Assembly (NCBI GenBank): GCA_036703315.1
Contig: DATNPH010000155.1
Span: forward strand, 1-25,888
DNA: 25,888 nucleotides
Direction of reading: 5' to 3'
From: DATNPH01 sp036703315
GTDB taxonomy: Bacteria; Cyanobacteriota; Cyanobacteriia; Cyanobacteriales; Coleofasciculaceae
The position numbers and the translations under genes are program-made. Shown in pieces: positions 7,636-15,478 of the stretch. The notes under the pieces are model-generated. The model saw nothing but the letters and a program-made list of their open reading frames with translations. It had not been told where the DNA came from and ran no database searches. Positions within the stretch are counted from its first letter, which is position 1. Each line of letters starts with the position of its first letter.

Positions 7636-8940
7636 TTAAACCTGAGCAGGTTTGATGATAACTATGCCGTAAGCCTCTGGAGAAAGATACTGCTTAGCGG
7701 CTAGTTGAATGTCAACAGCATCTATGGATTGAATATGAGCCGGGTAATTTAGGGCTGGTGCCAAGTCTCCTAGCTGAGAGTGATAGTAACCATACAAACC
7801 AGTGCGATCGCTCGGTTTTTCATTACCAAAGATAAACCGATTCGCTACCTGAGTACGGATACGAGTAATGTCCGCTTCTGCCACCAACTCAGTCTGAAAC
7901 CTGCGGATATGTTGCGCGATCGCGTCTTCCACTTCTGCCAAATTTTCCACTGGCAATTGTGCGGAAATATAAAACACACCCTGAAGCCGCTGTGTCATGT
8001 TGCTGACTCCAATGTGGGTAACCAGTTGGCGATCTTCTCGCAAATCTCTAAACAGCCGCGACATCCGACCTTGCCCTAAAATCGCTGCCAGGACATCCAG
8101 TGCATAGGTCTGATCTAACTGCATCAATCCTGGTACCCGCCAAACCATTACTAGCCGTGCTTGCTGTAATGTTTCATCCACATACTCTCGGCGGACAATT
8201 TCCCCAAAATTTGGTTCAGGCTGGAAGGATAGTGCATTATCCAGAGATGATTCAGGTAAAGGTGTAGTTGCCTGGGTTGGTCGCGCTTGAGTAAAACTGT
8301 CTGCCACAATCTGAATTAATTGCTCAACAGGTAAATTACCAACTGCTACAGCTGTCATTGAGCTGGGTTGATACCATCGAGCATGAAAATCGCGCATCTG
8401 CTGAGCCGTCAGTTGTTCAATAACCGAACTTGGCCCTAGTACCTGTCGTCGATAAGGCAACTGCTCAAATGTTGTCTCAATTGCCCGTCTAAATGTACGA
8501 CGTTGAGGATTATCCTCTGAGCGACGAATTTCTTCTAAAATTACTGAACGCTCCCGCTCAAAGGCATCATCAGGAATGCTCGGATTTAGGACTACATCGA
8601 GCTGCAAGGGTGCCAAGTGAGCAAAATCTTTGGGAGCCGTGGTGATGTAGTAGTGAGTGTAATCGTGGCTTGTGGCAGCATTAGTCACAGCACCCCGTTC
8701 CTCAATCAGCCGCTCAAACTCGCCGCTTTGCAATCGTGGCGTTCCCTTAAAAACCATATGCTCTAGAAAGTGAGCCATACCGTTGATATCATCGGATTCC
8801 GCAGCAGAACCAACCTTAATCCACACATTCAGGTTGATGGCTTCAACAGGCATCTGCTCGGCGACTATTGTTAGTCCATTAGGCAGTGTCTCTATAGTTG
8901 GGGCGTTAAGAGGGGGAGTTTTGAGCAGAATTGAGGTCAT
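7636..8940 (-). CDS. M16 family zinc metallopeptidase
   Basis: 434 residues, matching bacterial processing-peptidase-type M16B proteins. The inverted zinc motif HFLEH is at residues 57-61 with E60 as catalytic base. The third zinc ligand is probably the glutamate at about 137 in SVILEEIRRSEDNP. The second half carries the inactive-like repeat of the fold, with the substrate-gripping region near LFRDLREDRQLVTHIGVS. No signal peptide is seen, so it is probably cytoplasmic or attached through a partner. Cyanobacteria often encode two adjacent M16 genes, one with and one without the zinc motif. Here only the catalytic type is present and no partner lies next to it. The ATG at 8938-8940 gives the expected N-terminus. 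Substrate unknown. Confidence 0.93.
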   Translation of the reverse strand: MTSILLKTPPLNAPTIETLPNGLTIVAEQMPVEAINLNVWIKVGSAAESDDINGMAHFLEHMVFKGTPRLQSGEFERLIEERGAVTNAATSHDYTHYYITTAPKDFAHLAPLQLDVVLNPSIPDDAFERERSVILEEIRRSEDNPQRRTFRRAIETTFEQLPYRRQVLGPSSVIEQLTAQQMRDFHARWYQPSSMTAVAVGNLPVEQLIQIVADSFTQARPTQATTPLPESSLDNALSFQPEPNFGEIVRREYVDETLQQARLVMVWRVPGLMQLDQTYALDVLAAILGQGRMSRLFRDLREDRQLVTHIGVSNMTQRLQGVFYISAQLPVENLAEVEDAIAQHIRRFQTELVAEADITRIRTQVANRFIFGNEKPSDRTGLYGYYHSQLGDLAPALNYPAHIQSIDAVDIQLAAKQYLSPEAYGIVIIKPAQV

Positions 8941-9053
8941 TAGCTGTTAAAAGGAGCGCGAATATACCTTTATCTTAGCCAGCTAGCTCCCTAGCACAAG
9001 AGAGATGGCTAAAGAGGTAATCGGCGCGATCGCATACTTTGGCTTTCTGCTGC

Positions 9054-9740
9054 CTACTTTCTGGCACGAACATACAGAAGCTGATTTCCTCCTTTCTGAA
9101 ATTCATACGGTACCTGCTTTAACTGCACGGTGTATCCTCGGTCTTCTAACTCCTTAGTTATGGGTTGCACAAAGGATGAAGCTTCCCCCGATAAATTCAA
9201 AAGTGGAAAGATTAGCACTTGTTTAGCAACTCGGCACATCTCTAGAATTGCTTCTAAATGAAATGCCATAGAGAAATGATCGGAGTAAGTAAATAGAAAG
9301 TGAGAACATAACGCCAAGTCAAACTGAGCCGAATCAAATGGTAGAGTTGGTAATTCATCCTCGCGATATCGTCCTTCCTGAAGCCCCTGGGGAAAATCTT
9401 CTAAAAACTCTTGCATAGCTGCCATTCGAATCTGTCCAAGTTGTGTAGGAGATTGAATATCTCGCCAAACATACTTGTGTTGATTAGTGGTAGTACCATT
9501 GACAATTACTGGATAGGTTTCTTCAATCCTTCTGGCAATCTCATTGGCTGAAAATTGATAGAGCGGGTCACAGGAAATAACGTTGTATCCCTGCCGCTTC
9601 ATCTGAGCGTTAAAACTTGCCGGCCCAGCCGCACAATCAAGAATTTGACTTTGAAGGTCGTTATCCGTTAGGTCAAACATTCGGATGTACTCCTCTAAAG
9701 AACGTCCCCAGGGAACAACCTGTTCAAGCTTCAATCCCAT
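9054..9740 (-). CDS. Class I SAM-dependent methyltransferase-like protein
   Basis: About 228 residues from the preferred ATG at 9738-9740, which has AGGAG a few bases upstream. The frame stays open to 9803 but those extra 21 residues look unlike coding sequence. Motif I is QILDCAAGPASFNAQ near residues 32-46 and the acidic end of strand 2 is VISCDPLYQFS. The motif IV region is FDLALCSHFLFTYSDHF, followed by a catalytic-core strand VLIFPLLNLSGE. This is a Rossmann-fold methyltransferase core, and the C-terminus ends neatly with a final strand (NQLLYVRARK). The acceptor cannot be named from sequence. The gene stands alone, with a MITE upstream and the M16 gene start 113 bp downstream on the same strand. 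Confidence 0.8.
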   Translation of the reverse strand: MGLKLEQVVPWGRSLEEYIRMFDLTDNDLQSQILDCAAGPASFNAQMKRQGYNVISCDPLYQFSANEIARRIEETYPVIVNGTTTNQHKYVWRDIQSPTQLGQIRMAAMQEFLEDFPQGLQEGRYREDELPTLPFDSAQFDLALCSHFLFTYSDHFSMAFHLEAILEMCRVAKQVLIFPLLNLSGEASSFVQPITKELEDRGYTVQLKQVPYEFQKGGNQLLYVRARK

Positions 9741-9821
9741 AAGCTTTCTCCTCGAGCCCCTTTTATATGATTGATTTTTCAGAAGATAAATACTTTCCCC
9801 CAAAACTCTTTATATGACAAG

Positions 9822-9974
9822 AGACCTCTTGCAAAAGTCGAATTGACCTCCTCACTAAAGCTCCGGCTCAGTCCCCCCGTTTCGGGGGGAGGAAACCTTA
9901 CTCCCTCTCCGTTTCGGGGACCGGAGCTTTAGTGAGGATTGGGGAGGGGTTCTTTGTATTTTTGCAAGAGGTCT
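9822..9974. mobile_element. 153-bp MITE-like palindromic element
   Basis: Perfect 15-bp terminal inverted repeats, agacctcttgcaaaa (9822-9836) and its complement (9960-9974), enclose a second perfect 18-bp inverted repeat (9849-9866 / 9921-9938) and an inner run of C and G (ccccccg / cgggggg). Both flanks carry AAG (9819-9821 and 9975-9977), consistent with a 3-bp target duplication. There is no coding capacity. The structure fits a non-autonomous element moved in trans by a transposase with the same ends. It lies between the methyltransferase promoter and the crtD leader. Confidence 0.85.
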
Positions 9975-10098
9975 AAGGTACAAACCCAAAAATTTTAACG
10001 ATTACAGTTGTCAGCCATCCAAACGGGTCTAACCCAATAGCGGAAAAAGACTTCAAAACAACACAATATCTTCTTGCCTATTGTGGAGTAGGCATCTT

Positions 10099-10220
10099 AT
10101 ACCAATTAGTCTTAAGAATGACACAAATAGTCAAGGTAGTAGGTTGTAGCCTCATTCCTACCACCTACTACCTAAAACCTAATCGCCGATAAGTGTCAAA
10201 CATTTAACCAAATAGTATTA
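10099..10220. repeat. Possible degenerate MITE with an 11-bp inner hairpin upstream of crtD
   Basis: An 11-bp perfect inverted repeat, aggtagtaggt (10134-10144) and acctactacct (10163-10173), is flanked by gacac/gtgtc and by ataccaatta on the left and a loosely matching aatagtattat on the right. TATACCAATT-type ends are frequent in cyanobacterial dispersed repeats. The outer ends are too diverged to be sure. The rest of the 500-bp gap before crtD shows only AT-rich leader sequence, with no further gene seen. Confidence 0.4.
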
Positions 10221-10346
10221 TCCGTTTTGTTTTGCTCTATTGTATAGCACTTCAACCCACAACAGCCGATCCGAGCAACCCAGACAACTCCAGTAGTGTA
10301 AAGTTATGTTAAGTTTATGAAAGGGAAACACTAACTTTCAATCGCT

Positions 10347-11846
10347 ATGCCAAGCAGCAAGGTTGTCGTTGTCGGTGCTGGGATTGGTGGACTAACAGCG
10401 GGGGCGTTACTTGCCCGTCGGGGCTATCAAGTTTTGGTATTAGACCAAGCCTTGGTACCGGGAGGATGCGCTTCTACCTTCAAACGTCGTGGGTTTACCT
10501 TTGATGTGGGAGCAACCCAGGTTGCTGGTTTAGAAGCTGGAGGCATTCACAAGCGGATTTTTGATGAGCTAGAGATTGATTTACCAGCAGCGACGCCTTG
10601 TGACCCAGCTTGTGCGGTATTTCTCCCTGGTGAAACAGAACCAATTAATGTCTGGCGCGATCCTGAGAAATGGGCGGCAGAACGGCAACGGCAGTTTCCC
10701 GGCAGTGAACCGTTTTGGGAATTGATGGCGATGTTATTCAAGGCTAGCTGGAAGTTCCAATCTCGCGATCCAGTGCTGCCGCCGCGCAATTTGTGGGACT
10801 TGTGGCAACTAACCTCGGCAGTTCGTCCTGATACATTGATTACCCTGCCCTTCACGTTTATGACGGTGGGCGAGGCATTGCGGGTATATGGACTCTCTGA
10901 CAATCAGCGTCTGAGAACCTTTTTAGATTTGCAACTGAAGCTTTATTCCCAGGTCAATGCAGATGAGACGGCACTGCTTTACGCGGCAACAGCGTTGGGT
11001 GTTTCTACTGAACCGCAAGGGCTATTTCATCTTAAGGGTAGTATGCAGGTGCTGAGCGATCGCCTCGTCGAAGCGCTAGAAAAATATGGTGGTAAGCTGC
11101 TAATGCGTCATACGGTTGAACACATTGAAGTGTCAGGCGCTAAAGCAACCAGTGTGAGGATTCGTAATCAAAAAACTGGGGAAGTTTGGACAGAACTAGC
11201 TAATGAAGTGGTGGCTAACGTGACTGTGCAAAACTTGGTTAAGTTATTAGGAGAACAAGCTCCTCCGGGTTATAAGCAGCGAGTGGATAAATTGCCGCCA
11301 GCATCGGGAGCGTTTGTTATCTATCTTGGGGTTGACCAGAGTGCGATTCCTGCCGGATGTCCACCGCATCTCCAGTTCCTCTATGACTATGAAGGACCAA
11401 TTGGGGATAACAACTCCCTCTTTGTTTCGGTTAGTCACCCAGGAGATGGTCGTGCACCAGAGGGCAAAGCGACACTTATTGCCTCTTCCTTTACTGATGC
11501 CAAGATGTGGTGGCGGGGTTCTCAGGAGGATTATGACCAGTTAAAGCAACAGTACATAGAGGGAGCGATCGCACGTCTCAACCAGTACTTTTACTTAAAA
11601 CCCGAAACGATTATCCAGCAAGAAGCGGCAACTCCCCGCACGTTTGCCCACTTTACCGGTCGTGACCAAGGTATTGTTGGTGGAATTGGTCAAAGAATAC
11701 CTACCTTTGGTCCATTTGGCTTTGCAACACGCACACCCCTCAAGCACCTATGGTTGGTAGGAGATTCTACACATCCTGGCGAAGGCACTGCCGGTGTGAG
11801 CTACTCTGCCCTCACAGCTGTACGGCAAATTCAAGCATCCGAATAA
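10347..11846 (+). CDS. crtD: Carotenoid C-3',4' desaturase CrtD-type FAD oxidoreductase
   Basis: 499 residues, standard for the phytoene desaturase/CrtI-like family. The N-terminal FAD-binding Rossmann motif VVVGAGIGGLTAGALLARRG is at residues 6-25, followed by PGGCASTFKRRGFTFDVGAT. The C-terminal FAD contact LWLVGDSTHPGEGTAGVSYS is near residues 468-487. The overall wording matches the cyanobacterial CrtD group, which introduces the 3',4' double bond during myxol/myxoxanthophyll synthesis. The related isomerase CrtH (CrtISO) is the main alternative and shares these motifs. The upstream gap of several hundred bases holds a MITE and a possible degenerate repeat, so the promoter lies within about 120 bp of the ATG. 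No Shine-Dalgarno is obvious. No other carotenoid gene is adjacent, which is usual in cyanobacteria. Confidence 0.8.
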   Translation: MPSSKVVVVGAGIGGLTAGALLARRGYQVLVLDQALVPGGCASTFKRRGFTFDVGATQVAGLEAGGIHKRIFDELEIDLPAATPCDPACAVFLPGETEPINVWRDPEKWAAERQRQFPGSEPFWELMAMLFKASWKFQSRDPVLPPRNLWDLWQLTSAVRPDTLITLPFTFMTVGEALRVYGLSDNQRLRTFLDLQLKLYSQVNADETALLYAATALGVSTEPQGLFHLKGSMQVLSDRLVEALEKYGGKLLMRHTVEHIEVSGAKATSVRIRNQKTGEVWTELANEVVANVTVQNLVKLLGEQAPPGYKQRVDKLPPASGAFVIYLGVDQSAIPAGCPPHLQFLYDYEGPIGDNNSLFVSVSHPGDGRAPEGKATLIASSFTDAKMWWRGSQEDYDQLKQQYIEGAIARLNQYFYLKPETIIQQEAATPRTFAHFTGRDQGIVGGIGQRIPTFGPFGFATRTPLKHLWLVGDSTHPGEGTAGVSYSALTAVRQIQASE

Positions 11847-11977
11847 CAATGCGCTGTGGGAGTGGGGTAATTGCAACAATTTATACTGAAGTTTTGCTCC
11901 AGAGTCTCAACTTCAGTAGATCAAAAGCCTCAGGATTACTGCTATATTCGAGTACCGAAAAAAAAATTCCCGAACCC

Positions 11978-12217
11978 ATGTTTCACTATGGTCAGCACGT
12001 CCGGTCACTTTGGGTAGATGAGTACGGGCGACCTCGGCAGGATATTGGCGAGATTATCGGCATGCAATACGGTGCATCTATCAACCGTCGAGCTGAATGG
12101 TACTACCTGATTCGCTTTCTCAGGTGCGAAGCCAACCCAACGCTAGTCTGGTCAGATGATAGCTGTTTTATTGAAGAATCCGGCTTAGGGGCTGACGATA
12201 CCATGAGTGAGGAGTAG
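11978..12217 (+). CDS. Small conserved-looking hypothetical protein, 79 aa
   Basis: I chose the ATG at 11978-11980. The frame is open further upstream, but that part overlaps crtD and does not look like protein. The product begins MFHYGQHVRSLWVDEYGRP and continues DIGEIIGMQYG..., WYYLIRFLRCEANPTLVW and an acidic tail. The alternating hydrophobic pattern with glycines and a WYYLIRF strand suggests a small all-beta fold, perhaps SH3-like. I recognise the style from short cyanobacterial proteins but cannot assign a function. It lies 131 bp downstream of crtD on the same strand and its stop is 3 bp from the convergent GH104 gene stop. Confidence 0.6.
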   Translation: MFHYGQHVRSLWVDEYGRPRQDIGEIIGMQYGASINRRAEWYYLIRFLRCEANPTLVWSDDSCFIEESGLGADDTMSEE

Positions 12218-12220
12218 AGA

Positions 12221-12952
12221 CTAGGGATTGGATAGTGAAGAAATGGGGAAATTTGACAAATTGTCAAGTTTCAGACTCCCTCTCAACCCGCTTTTTCCCA
12301 GTTCTTCCTTGAGCATCCGCTGATAAATCTGTGGCAAGTACCCCGTCATCGAATTGTTTTCTATTCCGTAGCCTAGACTTGTCCAAGTGCCGGAAAGCCG
12401 CCGCAAAACGGTACTCACCTTTCCTTGCCGCAGTTTTTGTGAAATGTCTATACCCCAAGCTTGTCGGTCACTTAGCCAACTGTAGACCACCGCATCCTGA
12501 TATTCCGGTTCAAAGCTGTAAGCTTTCCAAAACAGAAATCTTGAAGCCCCAGGATGATAACGCTTAGCCATCTTATCCCAAGTTGTGCTGAGGAACTGAT
12601 ATCGACCTGCCGCCGTTGTACAGTTACCGATATTAGGCCCAGCAACAATCCGGACACAACGGTCAGGATGACGGCTCAAATCCCAGACACGTTCACCCCC
12701 ATACAGGAGGGTATAGGGTTGAGAATCATTCGCCTCACTGGCTGTAATTGTTCGCATTAAAGCACGGATGTAGGGATCGCCGCCCTTCATCACGAGTGGC
12801 GGCGTCCCGTAAGCTCCTCTGGGATAATTAAAGTGCGATCGCTCTGTCCAGTTTTGTGACACTAGCACTAACAGCACAGCTGCTAATGCTAAAGCACCGA
12901 AGCTAGTAAGTGGATTCCTCAAGGTAACTTTCTGGAAAATCTCTTTTTGCAC
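12221..12952 (-). CDS. GH104-type lysozyme-like/lytic transglycosylase, membrane anchored
   Basis: 243 residues. A single hydrophobic helix at about 16-32 (TSFGALALAAVLLVLVS) after a short basic head predicts an uncleaved anchor or signal. The domain from about residue 58 resembles the lambda R endolysin family. Its probable catalytic glutamate is in TITASEAND near residue 73. Then come LLYGGERVWDLSRHPD, the hallmark AAGRYQFLSTTWD near 114-126, and a closing SGTWTSLGYG...YLPQIYQRML block. Lambda R cuts peptidoglycan glycan strands as a lytic transglycosylase (known). A periplasmic wall-remodelling role is inferred here. The start is GTG, without a Shine-Dalgarno, only 2 nt after the tnpB stop codon. 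The native promoter and perhaps the native start may have been replaced by the insertion. Confidence 0.82.
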   Translation of the reverse strand: MQKEIFQKVTLRNPLTSFGALALAAVLLVLVSQNWTERSHFNYPRGAYGTPPLVMKGGDPYIRALMRTITASEANDSQPYTLLYGGERVWDLSRHPDRCVRIVAGPNIGNCTTAAGRYQFLSTTWDKMAKRYHPGASRFLFWKAYSFEPEYQDAVVYSWLSDRQAWGIDISQKLRQGKVSTVLRRLSGTWTSLGYGIENNSMTGYLPQIYQRMLKEELGKSGLRGSLKLDNLSNFPISSLSNP

Positions 12953-12954
12953 GT

Positions 12955-14265
12955 TTAAGCGTATAGACTGCCACAGGAGTGAGCTTCCGCTCCGAAAACG
13001 CTAACATCTTCTTCCTGGTTCACCCTGGAAACGTCGGCGTTATCCAGTCCACAGGCTGACACGACCAAGCTGGCCGCCTTCTCTAAGGCGTTTCCTTGCC
13101 TGGAGATGAACTCCAGGCACCAACGCCTCAAATTGATGGAAGCATTCAAATCTCTGTCACACTCAAACCCGCAATCATCACACTTGAATACACGCTCAGA
13201 CAGTGACACAGACTCTTTGACATGACCACAGTGGGAACAGGTTTTACTGCTAGGGTAAAACCTGTCAACAAACACCAACTGGCTTCCATAAAGATGGCAC
13301 TTGTATTCCAACTGACGACGGAATTCGTAAAAGCCCATATCACCAATAGCTTTGGCTAGCTTCCGATTTGCCATCATGCCTGACACGTTGAGGTCTTCCA
13401 ACCCAATAACCGCGTGGTTCTTGCTGATATAGGTTGTGATCTTGTGCAACGTGTCTTTACGGATATTGGCTACTTTTCGGTGTAACCGAGCTATGTTTAA
13501 CTGAGCTTTCTTGTAGTTGGATGAACCAACAACTTTGTGGCGCAGTAAGTACTGAAGACGAGCTAACTTTTTCTCGTACTTCTTGTAACTTTTTGCCCCT
13601 TTGACCTCCTCTCCTGTTGATAGTGTGGCGAGGGTATTTACTCCTAAATCAACGCCAACACACTCAACAGATTTGGGAGTATTGATTGGCTCAACTTCAA
13701 TCTTGAAGGAAATGAACCATCGGTCAGCGTGACGGGAGATTGTCACGGACTTAGGAGCAACCCCCTGAGGTAATCGCTCATAAGACTTAAGCCAACCAAT
13801 GACAGGAATCTTAATCTTGAAGTGTTCTACCTTGATAGAACCATCCAAAGTAAAGCTATCCTTTCTCCCTTTTTTCTTAAACCGAGGGACTCCTGACACT
13901 TTCTTAAAGCACCTATCCCACGCATCCCTGAGTTGTCTCAAAGCATACTGATAGCGAAGCGGGCGCGCGTACTCGCGCGACGGAGCGCATTTAGATACTT
14001 CATAATACCAAGGATTAATCGGTTTAACTAAGGCTACTAACCACTTGTGTAAGTCAATAGCCGTAGGAAACTTAATTTTGTCCGATAGCGATAGCGCCGC
14101 GTTAGCGACGCCAGGAGCGTCAGGGTGAGCCTTGTTGTTATCTAAGATTTGCTTGGTTAAACCTAATCCCCAATTCCAAGCGTGTCTCGCCGTGCCTGCG
14201 TGTTTAGACAACAAGACTCGTTGTGACTTATTTAGTTTTAACTCGGTCTTGAAGCCTAGTAGCAT
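12955..14265 (-). CDS. tnpB: TnpB RNA-guided nuclease of IS200/IS605-type element
   Basis: 436 residues from the ATG at 14263-14265. A TTG ten codons upstream extends the frame, but the family N-terminus is MLLGFKTELKLNKSQ. The N-terminal helix-turn-helix-like region is followed by the beta-barrel part (SGVPRFKKKGRKDSFTLDG). The RuvC acidic residues are all present: D in CVGVDLGVNTLATLS, E in HAVIGLEDLNVSGM, and D in FECDRDLNASINL. The four-cysteine zinc finger CSHCG...CDDCG is intact. Two stretches, around residues 50-61 and 97-106, interrupt otherwise typical sequence and are encoded by GC-rich inserts (see repeats). The C-terminal tail ends ACGLDNADVSRVNQEEDVSV... The 3' end of such genes normally overlaps the guide RNA (omega RNA) region. 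The gene reads toward the GH104 gene on the same strand. Confidence 0.92.
   Translation of the reverse strand: MLLGFKTELKLNKSQRVLLSKHAGTARHAWNWGLGLTKQILDNNKAHPDAPGVANAALSLSDKIKFPTAIDLHKWLVALVKPINPWYYEVSKCAPSREYARPLRYQYALRQLRDAWDRCFKKVSGVPRFKKKGRKDSFTLDGSIKVEHFKIKIPVIGWLKSYERLPQGVAPKSVTISRHADRWFISFKIEVEPINTPKSVECVGVDLGVNTLATLSTGEEVKGAKSYKKYEKKLARLQYLLRHKVVGSSNYKKAQLNIARLHRKVANIRKDTLHKITTYISKNHAVIGLEDLNVSGMMANRKLAKAIGDMGFYEFRRQLEYKCHLYGSQLVFVDRFYPSSKTCSHCGHVKESVSLSERVFKCDDCGFECDRDLNASINLRRWCLEFISRQGNALEKAASLVVSACGLDNADVSRVNQEEDVSVFGAEAHSCGSLYA
13951..13980. repeat. 30-bp GC-rich in-frame insertion in tnpB
   Basis: A 30-bp block separates the codons for KCAP and QYALRQLRDAW, which adjoin in related TnpB proteins as I remember them. 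It contains a cgcgcg/cgcgcg hairpin with a 4-nt loop and encodes SREYARPLRY. It is far more GC-rich than its surroundings. It fits the very small dispersed repeats described in cyanobacterial genomes, which can insert inside genes without breaking the frame. Confidence 0.65.
14083..14118. repeat. 36-bp GC-rich in-frame insertion in tnpB with flanking triplet duplication
   Basis: The 36-bp block encodes APGVANAALSLS and interrupts a segment that in related proteins reads PD(E)KIKFP. It is bordered on both sides by gtc on the plus strand (14080-14082 and 14119-14121), like a 3-bp duplication. It shares the cgatagcg/atagcg motif with the other insert at 13951-13980. Both preserve the reading frame. 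Confidence 0.65.
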
Positions 14266-14315
14266 AACTAAACACTTGTGAGTATTTGTTAGCAAATTGC
14301 CTACTGTTGATTAAC

Positions 14316-14357
14316 CCTCCCTGGAAAGATAGGGGCTTTCCGTAGAGCCTGGGGAGG
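14316..14357. repeat. Left-end hairpin of the tnpB element
   Basis: The outer stem cctccc / gggagg (14316-14321 / 14352-14357) and inner stem ggaaag / ctttcc (14323-14328 / 14336-14341) are separated by an asymmetric bulge. An imperfect subterminal hairpin in this position is what IS200/IS605 transposases recognise at the left end. Confidence 0.5.
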
Positions 14358-14366
14358 AAGTCAAAA

Positions 14367-14401
14367 CTCAAAAGTCAAAAATTTTATTTTTGACTTTTGA
14401 G
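14367..14401. repeat. Perfect 15-bp inverted repeat flanking the IS
   Basis: ctcaaaagtcaaaaa (14367-14381) and tttttgacttttgag (14387-14401) form a 15-bp stem with a 5-nt loop (tttta), immediately outside the presumed left end of the tnpB element. AGTCAAAAGTCAAAA-like repeats are common in cyanobacterial intergenic DNA. A bidirectional terminator is possible. Confidence 0.75.
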
Positions 14402-14518
14402 GGCGTTTCGATTGCTCCCATATCTAGAGAAAATAGGCTTTGAGCGCCCTCGGTGATGAACCTACTAAACTCAATAATCCTCACGCCGCTCTTAAAAATG
14501 GCTTTCGCTTTTCCCCTC

Positions 14519-15178
14519 CTAGATCACACTAGCAAATAGCTGATCCCAGGTTTTATCAGAAGTCTCTGGCTTGGCTACCACTTCTACAATTTTATTTCGT
14601 GCCTCCGGTTCCAACAGTGCCTCGACGCAAACTCTTGCCACCTTCGTCCGAGGAATACTTCCGTCAAACAGCGTATCTGCCGATGACATCACGATAGGGT
14701 CTGGGTTATCTTCGTTTTTAAGACCACCAGGTCGCACAATCGTATAGGTCAAGCCGCTTTTCTGAAGGTATTCCTCCCCCTGCTTCTTCCATAGCAGAAT
14801 TAGCCAGAACAGGTTGAGTGGGTGGAAAAACTGGGATACGCACAGAGAAGAAACCATGACAAAGTGCTCAATACCTTTTGTCTTGGCAACATCTACTAAG
14901 TTTTTGGTGCCTTCATAGTCCACTTTATAGGGTCCCGTTGGGTCAAAGCTGGGACTAGCGCCGGTAGCGCTCAGCACTACAGTGCTATCTCCAATGGCAG
15001 CACTCAGACTTTCTGGCTTCAACACATCTCCCAACACTAATTCCGCCTCAGCTGGCAGAATTTCTCTGGCTTTCTCCAAGTTCCGTACTAAAGCTCGAAC
15101 CGGAATGTTTCGCCCAACCAGCTCTTTTACAATCCGGCGTCCTGTTTCGCCTGTTGCTCCAGCAACAAATGCTTTCAT
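14519..15178 (-). CDS. NAD(P)-binding atypical short-chain dehydrogenase (NmrA/TIC62-like)
   Basis: 219 residues. The N-terminal dinucleotide-binding motif VAGATGETGRRIVKEL lies at residues 4-19, with RALVRN following strand 2, which favours NADP(H). ELVLGDVLKPESL and the VVLSATGASP strand follow. HFVMVSSLCVSQFFHPLN is in the active-site region and YTIVRPGGLKNED after it. The usual YxxxK catalytic pair is not clear, as in atypical SDR groups that act as NAD(P)-binding regulators, epimerase-like enzymes or assembly factors (Ycf39/TIC62 relatives). The segment FFHPLNLFWLILLWKKQGEEYL is hydrophobic but typical of this subgroup. The start ATG has GGAGA at proper spacing. It is divergent from the DUF1997 gene. 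Confidence 0.85.
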   Translation of the reverse strand: MKAFVAGATGETGRRIVKELVGRNIPVRALVRNLEKAREILPAEAELVLGDVLKPESLSAAIGDSTVVLSATGASPSFDPTGPYKVDYEGTKNLVDVAKTKGIEHFVMVSSLCVSQFFHPLNLFWLILLWKKQGEEYLQKSGLTYTIVRPGGLKNEDNPDPIVMSSADTLFDGSIPRTKVARVCVEALLEPEARNKIVEVVAKPETSDKTWDQLFASVI

Positions 15179-15478
15179 GCCTATCTCCGTAAATCACACA
15201 TGGTTGACAAAGAGACTCACAAGCTATGCTAAGTAAAAAATTCTCTCTTTGGGAGTAAACTCCAACTTCTCAATTGTAGGAAGTTTCTAATTATGTACTC
15301 ATCTTTACCGTTAATTGCTGCAAGTCAAGTAGACTTCTTGCATAAACGGCAGCACTAAGGGTGATAAGTACTACAGTTACGTAGACCAATTGACTTTTGC
15401 TAGAACATTAGTGAACATTCGAACCTTAACTGGGAATTATTAACATAAGCAAAGGGCAACCGATATAAAGGATCAGAT
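15179..15478. other. Divergent intergenic region (300 bp)
   Basis: It lies between the divergent SDR and DUF1997 genes and must hold both promoters. I see no further gene. Small features only: GGAGA before the SDR start, AAGGA before the DUF1997 start, a weak gcaagtc...gacttcttgc inverted repeat near 15320-15341, and a gaacatt direct repeat near 15401-15420. None supports a named regulator. Confidence 0.4.

Larger units (their letters stand above)
12951..14362 (-). mobile_element. IS200/IS605-superfamily element, tnpB-only (IS1341 type)
   Basis: The element carries tnpB but no tnpA Y1 transposase. At the left-end side (5' of tnpB) there is an imperfect two-part hairpin at 14316-14357. At the right-end side the sequence acgtttaagcgt (12951-12962) is an imperfect palindrome straddling the tnpB stop. 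Both ends are estimated, since these elements lack terminal inverted repeats and target duplications. In the element's orientation the pentamer TTGAC (14359-14363 in complement) precedes the left hairpin and could be the cleavage or target motif. Mobility would need a transposase in trans. Confidence 0.6.

Noticed and set aside
11750..11977. 5' extension of the 79-aa gene frame into crtD
   Set aside because: It overlaps the crtD 3' end in another frame, is rich in serine, cysteine and arginine without pattern, and a good ATG lies at 11978.
15365..15385. LexA-like site agtactacagttacg upstream of the DUF1997 gene
   Set aside because: The second half-site does not match the cyanobacterial consensus as I know it, and no supporting context exists.
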